From Desulfobulbaceae bacterium (lineage in GTDB: Bacteria > Desulfobacterota > Desulfobulbia > Desulfobulbales > Desulfobulbaceae), in the NCBI GenBank assembly GCA_030613515.1, contig JAUWLT010000006.1, forward strand, positions 1 to 32,153: a DNA stretch of 32,153 bases, given 5' to 3'. The translations under genes and the position numbers were made by a program. Shown piece by piece: positions 9,040 to 17,309 of this stretch. How positions within the stretch are numbered: the first letter of the stretch is position 1; each line of letters opens with the position of its first letter. The notes under the pieces were generated by a model. That model saw only the letters and a program-made list of their open reading frames with translations. It did no database searches and was not told where the DNA came from.

Positions 9040-10456
9040 AAGGCAAGACCAAGATAAATGTAGTTCCTGTGTTTTGACTTGAGACGATATCAAGCCGGCC
9101 GCCATGCTGTTGTGCAACATTCCAGGCCACAGCCAGGCCCATGCCGGTGCCGTCTTCTTTCGTGGTAAAAAAAGGATCAAAAATATGTTTTAAATGTTCA
9201 TCGCTGATGCCGCAGCCGGTATCGGCTATTGTACAGCGGAGTTCTTTGCCGTCAACACCGGTTGTAATGGTCAGTTGCCCACCGCCTTCCATAGCCTGCA
9301 GAGCATTCAATATACCGTTCATCAGGATCTGCCTGATTCCCGATGCGTCAACCAGCACCGGGATAATATCCTGTTTCAGCTCCTTGGTAATGATGACCCC
9401 TGATTTTTCAATTTTCGGCCGAGTAATGGCCAAAACATCTTCAACAAGGCTGTTTATATCCGTATGGGTGACCGCAATATCCGATTGTCGGGCCGACCGG
9501 AGAAACCTTGTGACGGTGTGATCAATGCGGTCAAGTTCAGCACGAATCACCTCCAGGTCTTCACCCTCCAGGGCTTCCTCCTGCTCTCCGGCCCGTTGAA
9601 TCAGCATCTTGATCGAAGTCAGTGGATTTTTGATCTCATGGGCCAGGCCGGTAGAAAATTCACCAAGGGCGTAGAGCTTTTCCGTACGAACCAAGTTTTC
9701 CTGGGCTGCCGTGATTTCATCCACCAACTCCTTAAGCCGGCGGGACATAGTATTAAAGGTGACACTCAATTCACGGATTTCCCCCACACCGGACTCACGG
9801 ATTTCCATACCAAGATTGCCCTCGCCAACCTTATGGGCCGCCTGGTTGAGCAGCAGCACCGGATAGAGCAGGGCTCGAGCCATCCACAGACCGGCCAGTG
9901 AACCGATAACGGCTATAACGGCGGTCACCGCCCATACCTTACGCTTCGAGGAGGAGATTGTTCTGATCAGAGGCTCTACTGAAACACCAAGACGAAGATA
10001 GCCGACAACGCCTATCTTATTGGAAGAAATCGGGACAACCAGATCCATGGGCGCGAGACTACTGCTTTGTTCAACATCCCGCAAAAATCTCGGCTGTTCA
10101 CCTGCATATTCGACTAAATCAACAGGTTTTCGCTGCATAGGTATTTTTTCTCTGGCCAGTATTTTTTTACCCTGTTCATTGTACAACTCACCGTAGACCA
10201 GAAAGACATCCCTTGCCGCCAGATAGGACGTGATAAGTGCATGGAGCGTATAATCCTCTTCATAGAGCAGGGGTTCAAGCACCTGGCGGGACATGATTTC
10301 ACCAAGTTGCAGGGCTCGCACACGCAGGTCCTGTTGGAGAATACGTTCTTCATCACGCAAGACAAGGGTCGCCACGGTAACAGCCGTGACTAGGACGATA
10401 ATAACGATGGCCAGCGACAGCCGTATGGCTATCCGTTCATGAAATTTGACTGCCAT
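9017..10456 (-). CDS. Membrane sensor histidine kinase (periplasmic sensor, HAMP, HisKA, HATPase)
   Basis: GLAHEIKNPLTSIKML H-box, DTGCGIS and FFTTKEDGTGMGL boxes. Confidence 0.92.
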   Translation of the reverse strand: MAVKFHERIAIRLSLAIVIIVLVTAVTVATLVLRDEERILQQDLRVRALQLGEIMSRQVLEPLLYEEDYTLHALITSYLAARDVFLVYGELYNEQGKKILAREKIPMQRKPVDLVEYAGEQPRFLRDVEQSSSLAPMDLVVPISSNKIGVVGYLRLGVSVEPLIRTISSSKRKVWAVTAVIAVIGSLAGLWMARALLYPVLLLNQAAHKVGEGNLGMEIRESGVGEIRELSVTFNTMSRRLKELVDEITAAQENLVRTEKLYALGEFSTGLAHEIKNPLTSIKMLIQRAGEQEEALEGEDLEVIRAELDRIDHTVTRFLRSARQSDIAVTHTDINSLVEDVLAITRPKIEKSGVIITKELKQDIIPVLVDASGIRQILMNGILNALQAMEGGGQLTITTGVDGKELRCTIADTGCGISDEHLKHIFDPFFTTKEDGTGMGLAVAWNVAQQHGGRLDIVSSQNTGTTFILVLPYDNPAHC

Positions 10457-10484
10457 GGGCTATCTCGGGCTCAGGCTAAAAAAA

Positions 10485-11354
10485 TTACTCATGGATCTGC
10501 TTACGTAATAAAATGGCAGAACGGTACAGTTCCGGTTCAGGCAGAACAAAACCATCCATACCAAGGCTGTGCAGAACCTTCAAGCCTTCGGGATCATCGT
10601 CCATGGACAGTAACACCTTGAGCAATTTCCTTTTGAGTTTAACTGATAAGCCGGAAGGGACAACCACCGGCGGCATGCCGAATTCTTCTGAAATCTCGAT
10701 AATTTTCAGGCGGTCGGTAAAAGAATTCGTTTGTTTGCGCAGGGCATCAAATATAAGACTATCCACGGCCGCTCCTTCTGCGAGCCCGGTGGCCACGGCT
10801 TCAATGGATTTATCATGGCTTTCCGTATAAAAAATTTTCTGAAAAAAATCCGTGGTCACCAAACCCATCTGATTAATTCTGGCTGTCGGATAGATATACC
10901 CGGTCAGGGAAAGGGGATCGGTAAAGGCAAAAACCGAGTCCTTCAAATCTGCCAGTGAACGGGCCGGATTCTCCTGTCGGGCGATAATATAAGAACGATA
11001 GCTCGTCTTACCATTCATGACAGGTACAGCCAGAAGTTCAAGGCCAAACGCCTTTCTTCCCGAGAGATACCCTCCGGTGCAGGTAAAGGCCATCTGTACC
11101 TTTTCCCTGGCCAGCAAATCGTTGATTTCTTCATAGGTACGACGCTGTTTAAGCGAGACGGATGTTCTCAGTTTCCCTGACAGGTAATTTTGGAATTCGG
11201 TAAAATGGACCAAGGTCGGGGCCGGAGAGGCCATTGCCGAGACGGCAAAGTAAAAGGTTGCCTTACTATTGCCGGACTGGGCCGAAGAGATTCCGGGCAG
11301 CGCGGATACTATAAATATTGTAACGCAAAAGTGCAAAAACGATCTGATTCTCAT
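10485..11354 (-). CDS. PhnD-like periplasmic substrate-binding protein, likely sensor partner of the kinase
   Basis: Signal peptide; YLSGKLRTSVSLKQRRTYEEINDLLAREKVQMAFTCTGGYL...DLKDSVFAFTDPLSLTGYIYPTARI pattern of the PhnD family; precedes the HK/RR pair on the same strand. Confidence 0.85.
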   Translation of the reverse strand: MRIRSFLHFCVTIFIVSALPGISSAQSGNSKATFYFAVSAMASPAPTLVHFTEFQNYLSGKLRTSVSLKQRRTYEEINDLLAREKVQMAFTCTGGYLSGRKAFGLELLAVPVMNGKTSYRSYIIARQENPARSLADLKDSVFAFTDPLSLTGYIYPTARINQMGLVTTDFFQKIFYTESHDKSIEAVATGLAEGAAVDSLIFDALRKQTNSFTDRLKIIEISEEFGMPPVVVPSGLSVKLKRKLLKVLLSMDDDPEGLKVLHSLGMDGFVLPEPELYRSAILLRKQIHE

Positions 11355-11430
11355 ACACCCTCCTATATGATTCAGGGTACGTTCCCATCATTAAATTGTA
11401 TATCAGAATATGAAGAATACCAAAAAACAA

Positions 11431-11458
11431 TTGACAAATGCAATGGCAGCCTTATTCT
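11431..11458 (+). promoter_or_regulatory. Sigma70-type promoter for arsR-like gene
   Basis: TTGACA-16 bp-TATTCT upstream of the arsR start. Confidence 0.45.
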
Positions 11459-11475
11459 ATCGTTAGTTGGCGATA
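11458..11475. promoter_or_regulatory. Candidate ArsR operator
   Basis: Inverted repeat TATCG-N8-CGATA immediately after the putative -10 element. Confidence 0.35.
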
Positions 11476-11500
11476 TGTGAATATAGCGAGGATCTATCCG

Positions 11501-11905
11501 GTGAAAACATTTATTCGTGTAATGAAAGCTCTTTCCGATCCCAACAGGGTACGGGTACTCAAGCTTCTTCAGGCCGGCGAGCTCTGTGTCTGTGAAATTC
11601 AAAATGTTCTGGAACTTGCACAGTCCACTGTGTCCAAGCATATGAAGATTCTGGAGGATGCCGGGCTGGTGGACAGAAAACGGCAGGGAACCTGGATGAT
11701 TTACTCTCTGGCGGATGGCAGTGAGTCGGTGTACGCAAAAATCATGCTTGCTGAACTGGGACATTGGCTGGATGACGATAAAGAGCTGGATGCGATGCGC
11801 AAGGCCTTACCTGAGGCGGTTGTTCAGCGCAATTGTACGGTAAAAAAACTAGAGGAAAAAAATGGAACCGATTCAACCAATCGTTTGCGACTGTCAAAAA
11901 AATGA
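11501..11905 (+). CDS. ArsR-family metalloregulator
   Basis: wHTH with MKALSDPNRVRVLKLLQAGELCVCEIQNVLELAQSTVSKHMKIL; ELCVC metal-site motif. GTG start at 11501 with SD preferred over the 11438 ORF start. Confidence 0.9.
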   Translation: MKTFIRVMKALSDPNRVRVLKLLQAGELCVCEIQNVLELAQSTVSKHMKILEDAGLVDRKRQGTWMIYSLADGSESVYAKIMLAELGHWLDDDKELDAMRKALPEAVVQRNCTVKKLEEKNGTDSTNRLRLSKK

Positions 11906-12953
11906 ATCCGGCCAAACGAGTGAAATAAAAAAAGTGAATATGGGCAAGGCCGCAATTATCGGTCTGCTTGGCCTTGGACTCTGGTATGTGATTTACAAAC
12001 AACTGGAGCCTTTTTCTTACTTTTTTGCCTATTCCCTGCTTGGCCTTGAAAAGGGGAGTCATTTCGGTGATGCGGTCCAGTTTTTTGTCTATGACACGCC
12101 CAAGGTCATGATGCTGCTGACGCTCATTGTTTTTGTAATCGGCATGATCCGTTCCTTTTTCACCCAGGAACGTACTCGCAAGTATCTTGCCGGAAAACGG
12201 GAGTCCGCAGGCAACGTAATTGCATCCTTGCTGGGCATTGTCACCCCGTTTTGTTCCTGTTCGGCAGTACCGCTTTTTCTTGGTTTTGTTCAGGCGGGGA
12301 TACCGCTTGGTGTGACCTTTTCTTTTCTTATTGCTGCTCCAATGGTCAATGAAGTTGCCCTGATTCTGCTCTATGGTTTGCTTGGCTGGAAGGTGGCTGC
12401 CATGTACCTGGGATCGGGTCTGCTGATTGCTATAACAGCCGGCTGGATTATTGGTCGTTTTAAGCTGGAACACTGGATTGAAGACTGGGTACAGGAACTG
12501 CGGGCCGGAGAGGCCTTGGTGATAGAAAAAAAGCTTACCTTGGCTGACCGGATAGAACATGGACGCGAGGCTGTGCGTGACATAGTCGGCAAGGTCTGGA
12601 TCTACGTGGTTGCCGGTATTGGTGTGGGTGCCCTCATTCATGGCTATGTACCGGAGGATTTCATGACCTCGATTATGGGCAAGGATGCCTGGTGGTCGGT
12701 TCCGGCTGCAGTTGTGGTCGGCATTCCCATGTATTCCGGAGCAGCCGGAATGATCCCCATTGTCGAGGCACTGTTGGGCAAGGGTGCGGCCCTGGGGACC
12801 GTACTGGCTTTTATGATGAGTGTTATTGCCCTGTCCCTGCCTGAGATGGTTATTTTGCGCAAGGTATTGAAGCCGGGTCTGATTGCTGTCTTTATTGCTG
12901 TTGTGGGCACGGGTATTCTTTTTACCGGTTACCTGTTTAACCTGGTTATCTGA
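11862..12953 (+). CDS. DUF318/ArsP-type permease
   Basis: Multi-TM; TPFCSCSAVPLFLGFVQAGIPLGVTFSFLIAAPMVNEVA motif; overlaps the arsR 3' end by 44 nt. Confidence 0.85.
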   Translation: MEPIQPIVCDCQKNESGQTSEIKKVNMGKAAIIGLLGLGLWYVIYKQLEPFSYFFAYSLLGLEKGSHFGDAVQFFVYDTPKVMMLLTLIVFVIGMIRSFFTQERTRKYLAGKRESAGNVIASLLGIVTPFCSCSAVPLFLGFVQAGIPLGVTFSFLIAAPMVNEVALILLYGLLGWKVAAMYLGSGLLIAITAGWIIGRFKLEHWIEDWVQELRAGEALVIEKKLTLADRIEHGREAVRDIVGKVWIYVVAGIGVGALIHGYVPEDFMTSIMGKDAWWSVPAAVVVGIPMYSGAAGMIPIVEALLGKGAALGTVLAFMMSVIALSLPEMVILRKVLKPGLIAVFIAVVGTGILFTGYLFNLVI

Positions 12954-13031
12954 TTGATTTTTCGTGGCATTACCTTTGCCGGGGAAAAACAGAGTTGCAT
13001 CTTCCAGTCCGAGATATAATCCTTCCTCAGA

Positions 13032-13069
13032 TTCGACAATTCCCGATAAGGTTCGACAATCTTGTCGAA
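13032..13069. promoter_or_regulatory. Candidate enhancer-binding-protein site (UAS)
   Basis: TTCGACAA at 13032-13039 plus perfect inverted repeat TTCGACAA-TC-TTGTCGAA at 13052-13069, about 85 bp upstream of the sigma54 promoter. Confidence 0.55.
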
Positions 13070-13153
13070 TATTTCATTGGCAGAGAGGACTTCGCTCTCT
13101 CGGTAATCATATAACATACTGAAACTATATATTTAAATTTTATTTCTCATGGT

Positions 13154-13169
13154 TGGCATGTGTGTTGCT
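13154..13169 (+). promoter_or_regulatory. Sigma54 promoter of EF-hand/ZraP-like gene
   Basis: TGGCATGTGTGTTGCT: one mismatch to TGGCACN5TTGCW. Confidence 0.85.
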
Positions 13170-13235
13170 TTAAAGAGAATAAAGCAATAACAAAACGTCA
13201 TAACGACAACCAATTAACTCTTTGGAGGTATAACC

Positions 13236-13940
13236 ATGAAGATGAAAAAAACACTGACCGCAGCTTTGATTTTTGGAGCATTCAGCCTGACCACCGGCCT
13301 GGTAATCGCAGATGATCAGCCTACGCGGGGACCGGTTCCCTTTGCCGCCTGGGATACAGACGGCAGTGGAGCCATTGATGAGCAGGAGTTTAACACTCTG
13401 CGTGAGCAGCGTCAGGCAGCTGTCAAGGCAAGTGGCCGCCAGGGAAAAAATATGGCCAATGCACCGACCTTTGCTCAGATAGACAGTAACGGTAACGGTC
13501 AAATTACAGCCGAGGAACTGTCGGTCATGCAACAGGGTATGGGCAAAGGACGTAATGGTTCGGGAAAGGCTATACAGCAGGGCCAGGGCAACAAACAATT
13601 CAAGGGCAAAGGCCATTATGGTTCAAGACAGGCCATGAAGGGAAAGATGGGACCACGCTACCAGGCAATGGATGCAGAGACCAGGCAAAAATACGATGCA
13701 TTTTTTGCATCAACCACTGAACTGCGCAAAGAAATGGCTGCCAAGCGGGCAGAAAAACAGGCCGTCATGCGCTCTGCCGATCCTGATCCTGATCAGGCTG
13801 CACAGTTGACCCGGGAGCTGCTTGCACTGCGCAGCGAGATGAAGGCTCAGGCACAAGAGGCCGGCATTGAGATGGCTCCTGGTTACGGCCGTGGAAAAGG
13901 CTATGGTGGTAAAGGGCAAGGATGTAGAGCACGTGGGTAG
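13236..13940 (+). CDS. Exported EF-hand protein with C-terminal ZraP/Spy/CpxP-like helical region
   Basis: Signal peptide; EF-hand loops DTDGSGAIDEQE and DSNGNGQITAEE; C-terminal TRQKYDAFFASTTELRKEMAAKRAEKQAVMRS...LTRELLALRSEMKAQAQEAGI resembles ZraP-like periplasmic chaperones. Confidence 0.8.
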   Translation: MKMKKTLTAALIFGAFSLTTGLVIADDQPTRGPVPFAAWDTDGSGAIDEQEFNTLREQRQAAVKASGRQGKNMANAPTFAQIDSNGNGQITAEELSVMQQGMGKGRNGSGKAIQQGQGNKQFKGKGHYGSRQAMKGKMGPRYQAMDAETRQKYDAFFASTTELRKEMAAKRAEKQAVMRSADPDPDQAAQLTRELLALRSEMKAQAQEAGIEMAPGYGRGKGYGGKGQGCRARG

Positions 13941-13966
13941 ATTCTGAAGATATCATATCCACCTTA

Positions 13967-13993
13967 TCCCGGACAGTATAGAATTGTCCGGGA
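13967..13993 (+). terminator. Stem-loop after EF-hand/ZraP-like gene
   Basis: TCCCGGACA-gtatagaat-TGTCCGGGA, 9-bp perfect stem. Confidence 0.5.
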
Positions 13994-14095
13994 TTGTCAT
14001 TGCAGCTTGGATCCATCTATGGGTCAAGTCAGCAGAATAACCAAATTAGTTGTCCCCCCCCAGCTAATTTATGATATTAACAGGAGGAATTTATT

Positions 14096-14488
14096 ATGAA
14101 AAAAATGTTTTTTATAAGCCTTGCAATCTTATTTCTTTGTCCGGTTATGGTCAATGCCGGCGAGCTGGAAAATATAAGGATTGCTGTTGCGGCCAATGGT
14201 AAATCTGCACAAGCATCTGTAAGCAATATGGCTGCTAAATGTCCTCATTATCTTATATTTAATAACAAAGGGAAATTGATAGAGGTTGTTGACAACCCTT
14301 ACAGTGATGCAAGTAGAGGTGCCGGGCCGTTAGCGGCAAATTTTCTTGCCCGGAGAGGTATTTCCATTGTAATTGCCGAAAATTTTGGTACGAAAATGGG
14401 TAATACACTGGAAAACAAAAGTATGACTCATTTTGAGTTTAAAGGGGTCGCTGATAATGCTGTAAAAAAAGTTTTAAAATTAAATTGA
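14096..14488 (+). CDS. Exported NifX/NafY-like (dinitrogenase FeMo-co biosynthesis domain) protein
   Basis: Signal peptide MKKMFFISLAILFLCPVMVNA followed by IRIAVAANGK...HYLIFNNKGKLIEVVDNPY...ARRGISIVIAENFGTKMGNTLENKSM, the PF02579-like pattern. Confidence 0.75.
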   Translation: MKKMFFISLAILFLCPVMVNAGELENIRIAVAANGKSAQASVSNMAAKCPHYLIFNNKGKLIEVVDNPYSDASRGAGPLAANFLARRGISIVIAENFGTKMGNTLENKSMTHFEFKGVADNAVKKVLKLN

Positions 14489-14557
14489 GGGTTTCTTTTT
14501 TGATTATTACGAGACCATTCATATTAGTTCAAGCTGCTTTAAAAAAAGGGGAAAATT

Positions 14558-15229
14558 ATGGCTTTGGTTCAGATTGATAATGTTTCAAGAATTTACCAGA
14601 CAGGTGAGGTGCAGGTAAAAGCCCTGCAGGATGTAACCCTTTCCATTGATGAAGCATCCTTTGTTTCTTTTGTAGGACCTTCAGGAAGCGGAAAAACAAC
14701 CATGTTGAACCTTATCGGTTGTCTCGATAAGCCGACACAAGGGAAGATAGTTGTGGACGGTGCTGAGGTGGATGGTTTTGATAGAAGACAGAGCGCAGCA
14801 TTCAGAGGGGATACCCTTGGATTTATCTTTCAGGCATTTAACCTCTTTCCTGTGCTTACTGCCTATGAAAACGTCGAATATCCGCTTGTGATGATAAAAA
14901 ATGAATCGGTATCAAAACGAAAGGAAAAAGTGCTGAACGTTCTTGAATCAGTAGGGATGCTTGATCAGAAAGACAAATTTCCAGACCAGCTTTCAGGAGG
15001 GCAGAAGCAGCGGGTCGCAGTTGCGCGGGCTCTTGTGACACAGCCAAAACTTGTTCTTGCAGATGAGCCTACTGCAAACCTGGATAAAAAATCCGCTGTG
15101 AATGTCATTCGTCTAATGCGCAACATGCGGGATGAATTCAATACTACATTCATCTTTTCCACACATGATCCCGGAGTCATGAAAGAAGCAGAGGTTATTT
15201 ATACATTAGAAGACGGAAGACTTGTGTAA
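14558..15229 (+). CDS. ABC transporter ATPase, LolD/MacB type
   Basis: Walker [10 protein letters not shown], signature [15 protein letters not shown], Walker [13 protein letters not shown]. Confidence 0.93.
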   Translation: MALVQIDNVSRIYQTGEVQVKALQDVTLSIDEASFVSFVGPSGSGKTTMLNLIGCLDKPTQGKIVVDGAEVDGFDRRQSAAFRGDTLGFIFQAFNLFPVLTAYENVEYPLVMIKNESVSKRKEKVLNVLESVGMLDQKDKFPDQLSGGQKQRVAVARALVTQPKLVLADEPTANLDKKSAVNVIRLMRNMRDEFNTTFIFSTHDPGVMKEAEVIYTLEDGRLV

Positions 15230-15259
15230 CCAAAGAAAAAATAATGAAGGAGAAATTTA

Positions 15260-16513
15260 ATGATTCGAATTTTTAAAATAGCTCTGCGGAACTTGATGCG
15301 ATATAAGCGAAGAACTTTGCTGACCGCCATGCTGATTACACTCGGCGTGTTGATGGTTATCCTTTTTTCAGGACTTGCGGGCTCATTCAAGGCAATGATG
15401 ATCGGCCAGATTACTGATTCCAATATTGCCCAGATGCAAATTCACAAAAAGGGTTATGTCTCTTCTATTGATACCAGTCCGCTACACCTGACTATTAACC
15501 AAAAAGGCTACAAAAAGGTCGAAAAAATACTCAAAGAGAATCCTGATGTTGAGGCTTTTGCACCAAGAATAAAGCTAAGCGCTATGTTAAGCAATTATAA
15601 AGAAACAACCAACATCCGCTTAAATGCAATTGATCCGAAAAAAGAAAACAAAGTTTGCCCCAATGTCAGTGAACGTATGAAATTCAGTGGCAGCGAAGTG
15701 CCGGATATTTTGCTCAAACCTGGAGAAATCATTATTCCTACAAAACTGGCCAAAGGACTGAAGATTAAAATTGGAGACGCTGTTGTGCTCGTAGCCAACA
15801 ACAAGGATGGCTCTGTAAACGGCCTGAATTTTACTGTAGCAGGAATTATTGATACCCTGATGGGTCCGCAGGGCAAAGAGGGATATATGCATATAAAGGA
15901 TGCTCAATCCCTGCTTCGTATGGAAAAACCTGAAATCATAGAGATTGCCGTGCGGATAAAAAATTTCGACAAGCTTGATAATGTGTATTCAGACCTGAAG
16001 TCAACTCTGGGGGAAGTTAAAAATAAAAAAGGAAAACCTGCTTTTGAAATACATACATGGGAAAAACTTTCTCCCTTTTCCAATATAGCAAAAATGATCG
16101 ATTTGATGACTATAAGCATGAAATCTACCATGATCGCTATTGTACTTATAAGTATTTTAAACGTTATGATGATGTCTGTTTACGAAAGAGTCAGAGAAAT
16201 CGGAACCATGGCCGCCATTGGAACCTCGCCAGGCAAGATAATGGGACTGTTTTTGGCGGAAGGATTATCCCTTGGGGTTATCAGTGTCCTGGCCGGCAAT
16301 ATTATCGGGATTTTCGGAATCTATATTTTAAACATTTACAAGATCAGGTTTGCTTTTGGCAGGATGGATAATATTTTATTGTCTCCGACAATCAGTTTTT
16401 CAGAGCTTGCCTGGGTGTCGGTAATAGTTATATTGGTTTCGGTCTTTGCCAGTCTGCAGCCTGCATACAAGGCCTCCAGGATGGAACCGGTTGATGCTCT
16501 GGGGCATGTATAG
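15260..16513 (+). CDS. ABC transporter permease, FtsX/LolE/MacB type
   Basis: N-terminal FKIALRNLMRYKRRTLLTAMLI, large periplasmic domain, C-terminal three-TM FtsX region ending EPVDALGHV. Confidence 0.92.
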   Translation: MIRIFKIALRNLMRYKRRTLLTAMLITLGVLMVILFSGLAGSFKAMMIGQITDSNIAQMQIHKKGYVSSIDTSPLHLTINQKGYKKVEKILKENPDVEAFAPRIKLSAMLSNYKETTNIRLNAIDPKKENKVCPNVSERMKFSGSEVPDILLKPGEIIIPTKLAKGLKIKIGDAVVLVANNKDGSVNGLNFTVAGIIDTLMGPQGKEGYMHIKDAQSLLRMEKPEIIEIAVRIKNFDKLDNVYSDLKSTLGEVKNKKGKPAFEIHTWEKLSPFSNIAKMIDLMTISMKSTMIAIVLISILNVMMMSVYERVREIGTMAAIGTSPGKIMGLFLAEGLSLGVISVLAGNIIGIFGIYILNIYKIRFAFGRMDNILLSPTISFSELAWVSVIVILVSVFASLQPAYKASRMEPVDALGHV

Positions 16514-16577
16514 GAAGGGAATTCCGAAACATTAAAATAAAGGCCACCCTAAGGTTAATTGATTTAAGAGGTGAATT

Positions 16578-17309
16578 ATGAAGAAAATATTACTGGCAGT
16601 GTTTATGTCGCTGTGCATAGCTGCACCGGTGTTTGCTCTTGATGGCAATGAAATGCTCAAAAAAGTTGACCGTAACCTTAACCCGGATAGTTATGAACTG
16701 TATAGGAAGCTGATAAATATTGAACCGGACGGCTCAAAAAAAGAGTTTGTCATGTACGCTGTCAAAAAGGGCAAGGAAAAGATGGCATCTGTCTTTTTGT
16801 CTCCAGCCAGTGAAAAAGATAGAAGTACCTTGCGGATCGGGGAAAACATGTGGCTTTACATCCCTAATGTCGGTAAACCGATACGCATAACCAGTCTGCA
16901 GTCCGTGACAGGAGGGGTGTTCAACAATGCGGATATCATGCGCCTTGATTACAGTGCGGAATACGACTGTGAAAAGGTTGAAGAGACAGACAAAGGATAT
17001 ATCCTTCATCTTAAAGCAAAGACAAATGCCGTTGCCTATGACAGAGTAAAAATGTGGGTTCATAGTGAAAGTCTTCTTCCGGACAAAACAGAATGCTTCG
17101 CTTCATCGGGAATGCTTATTAAAACTCTATATTTTAAAAAGGTCCAGGATTTTGGCGGCGGTATTGTTCGCCCTGCCGTAATCGAGACAGACAGCCCTCT
17201 TCATCAAGGGTATAAATCGGTAATGATTTTTGCAAAGATGAAAGCAAAAGATCTGTCTGACGAAGTTTTTACCCTTAATTACTTGTCCAAAATCAATGAA
17301 CTCAGGTAG
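16578..17309 (+). CDS. Outer-membrane lipoprotein-sorting (LolA-like) protein
   Basis: Signal peptide; ENMWLYIPNVGKPIRITSLQ and LDYSAEYDCEKVEETDKGYILHLKAK patterns. Confidence 0.8.
   Translation: MKKILLAVFMSLCIAAPVFALDGNEMLKKVDRNLNPDSYELYRKLINIEPDGSKKEFVMYAVKKGKEKMASVFLSPASEKDRSTLRIGENMWLYIPNVGKPIRITSLQSVTGGVFNNADIMRLDYSAEYDCEKVEETDKGYILHLKAKTNAVAYDRVKMWVHSESLLPDKTECFASSGMLIKTLYFKKVQDFGGGIVRPAVIETDSPLHQGYKSVMIFAKMKAKDLSDEVFTLNYLSKINELR

Noticed and set aside
11742-12641. 299-aa minus-strand ORF
   Set aside because: Shadow ORF antisense to arsR/arsP with low-complexity, non-protein-like composition.
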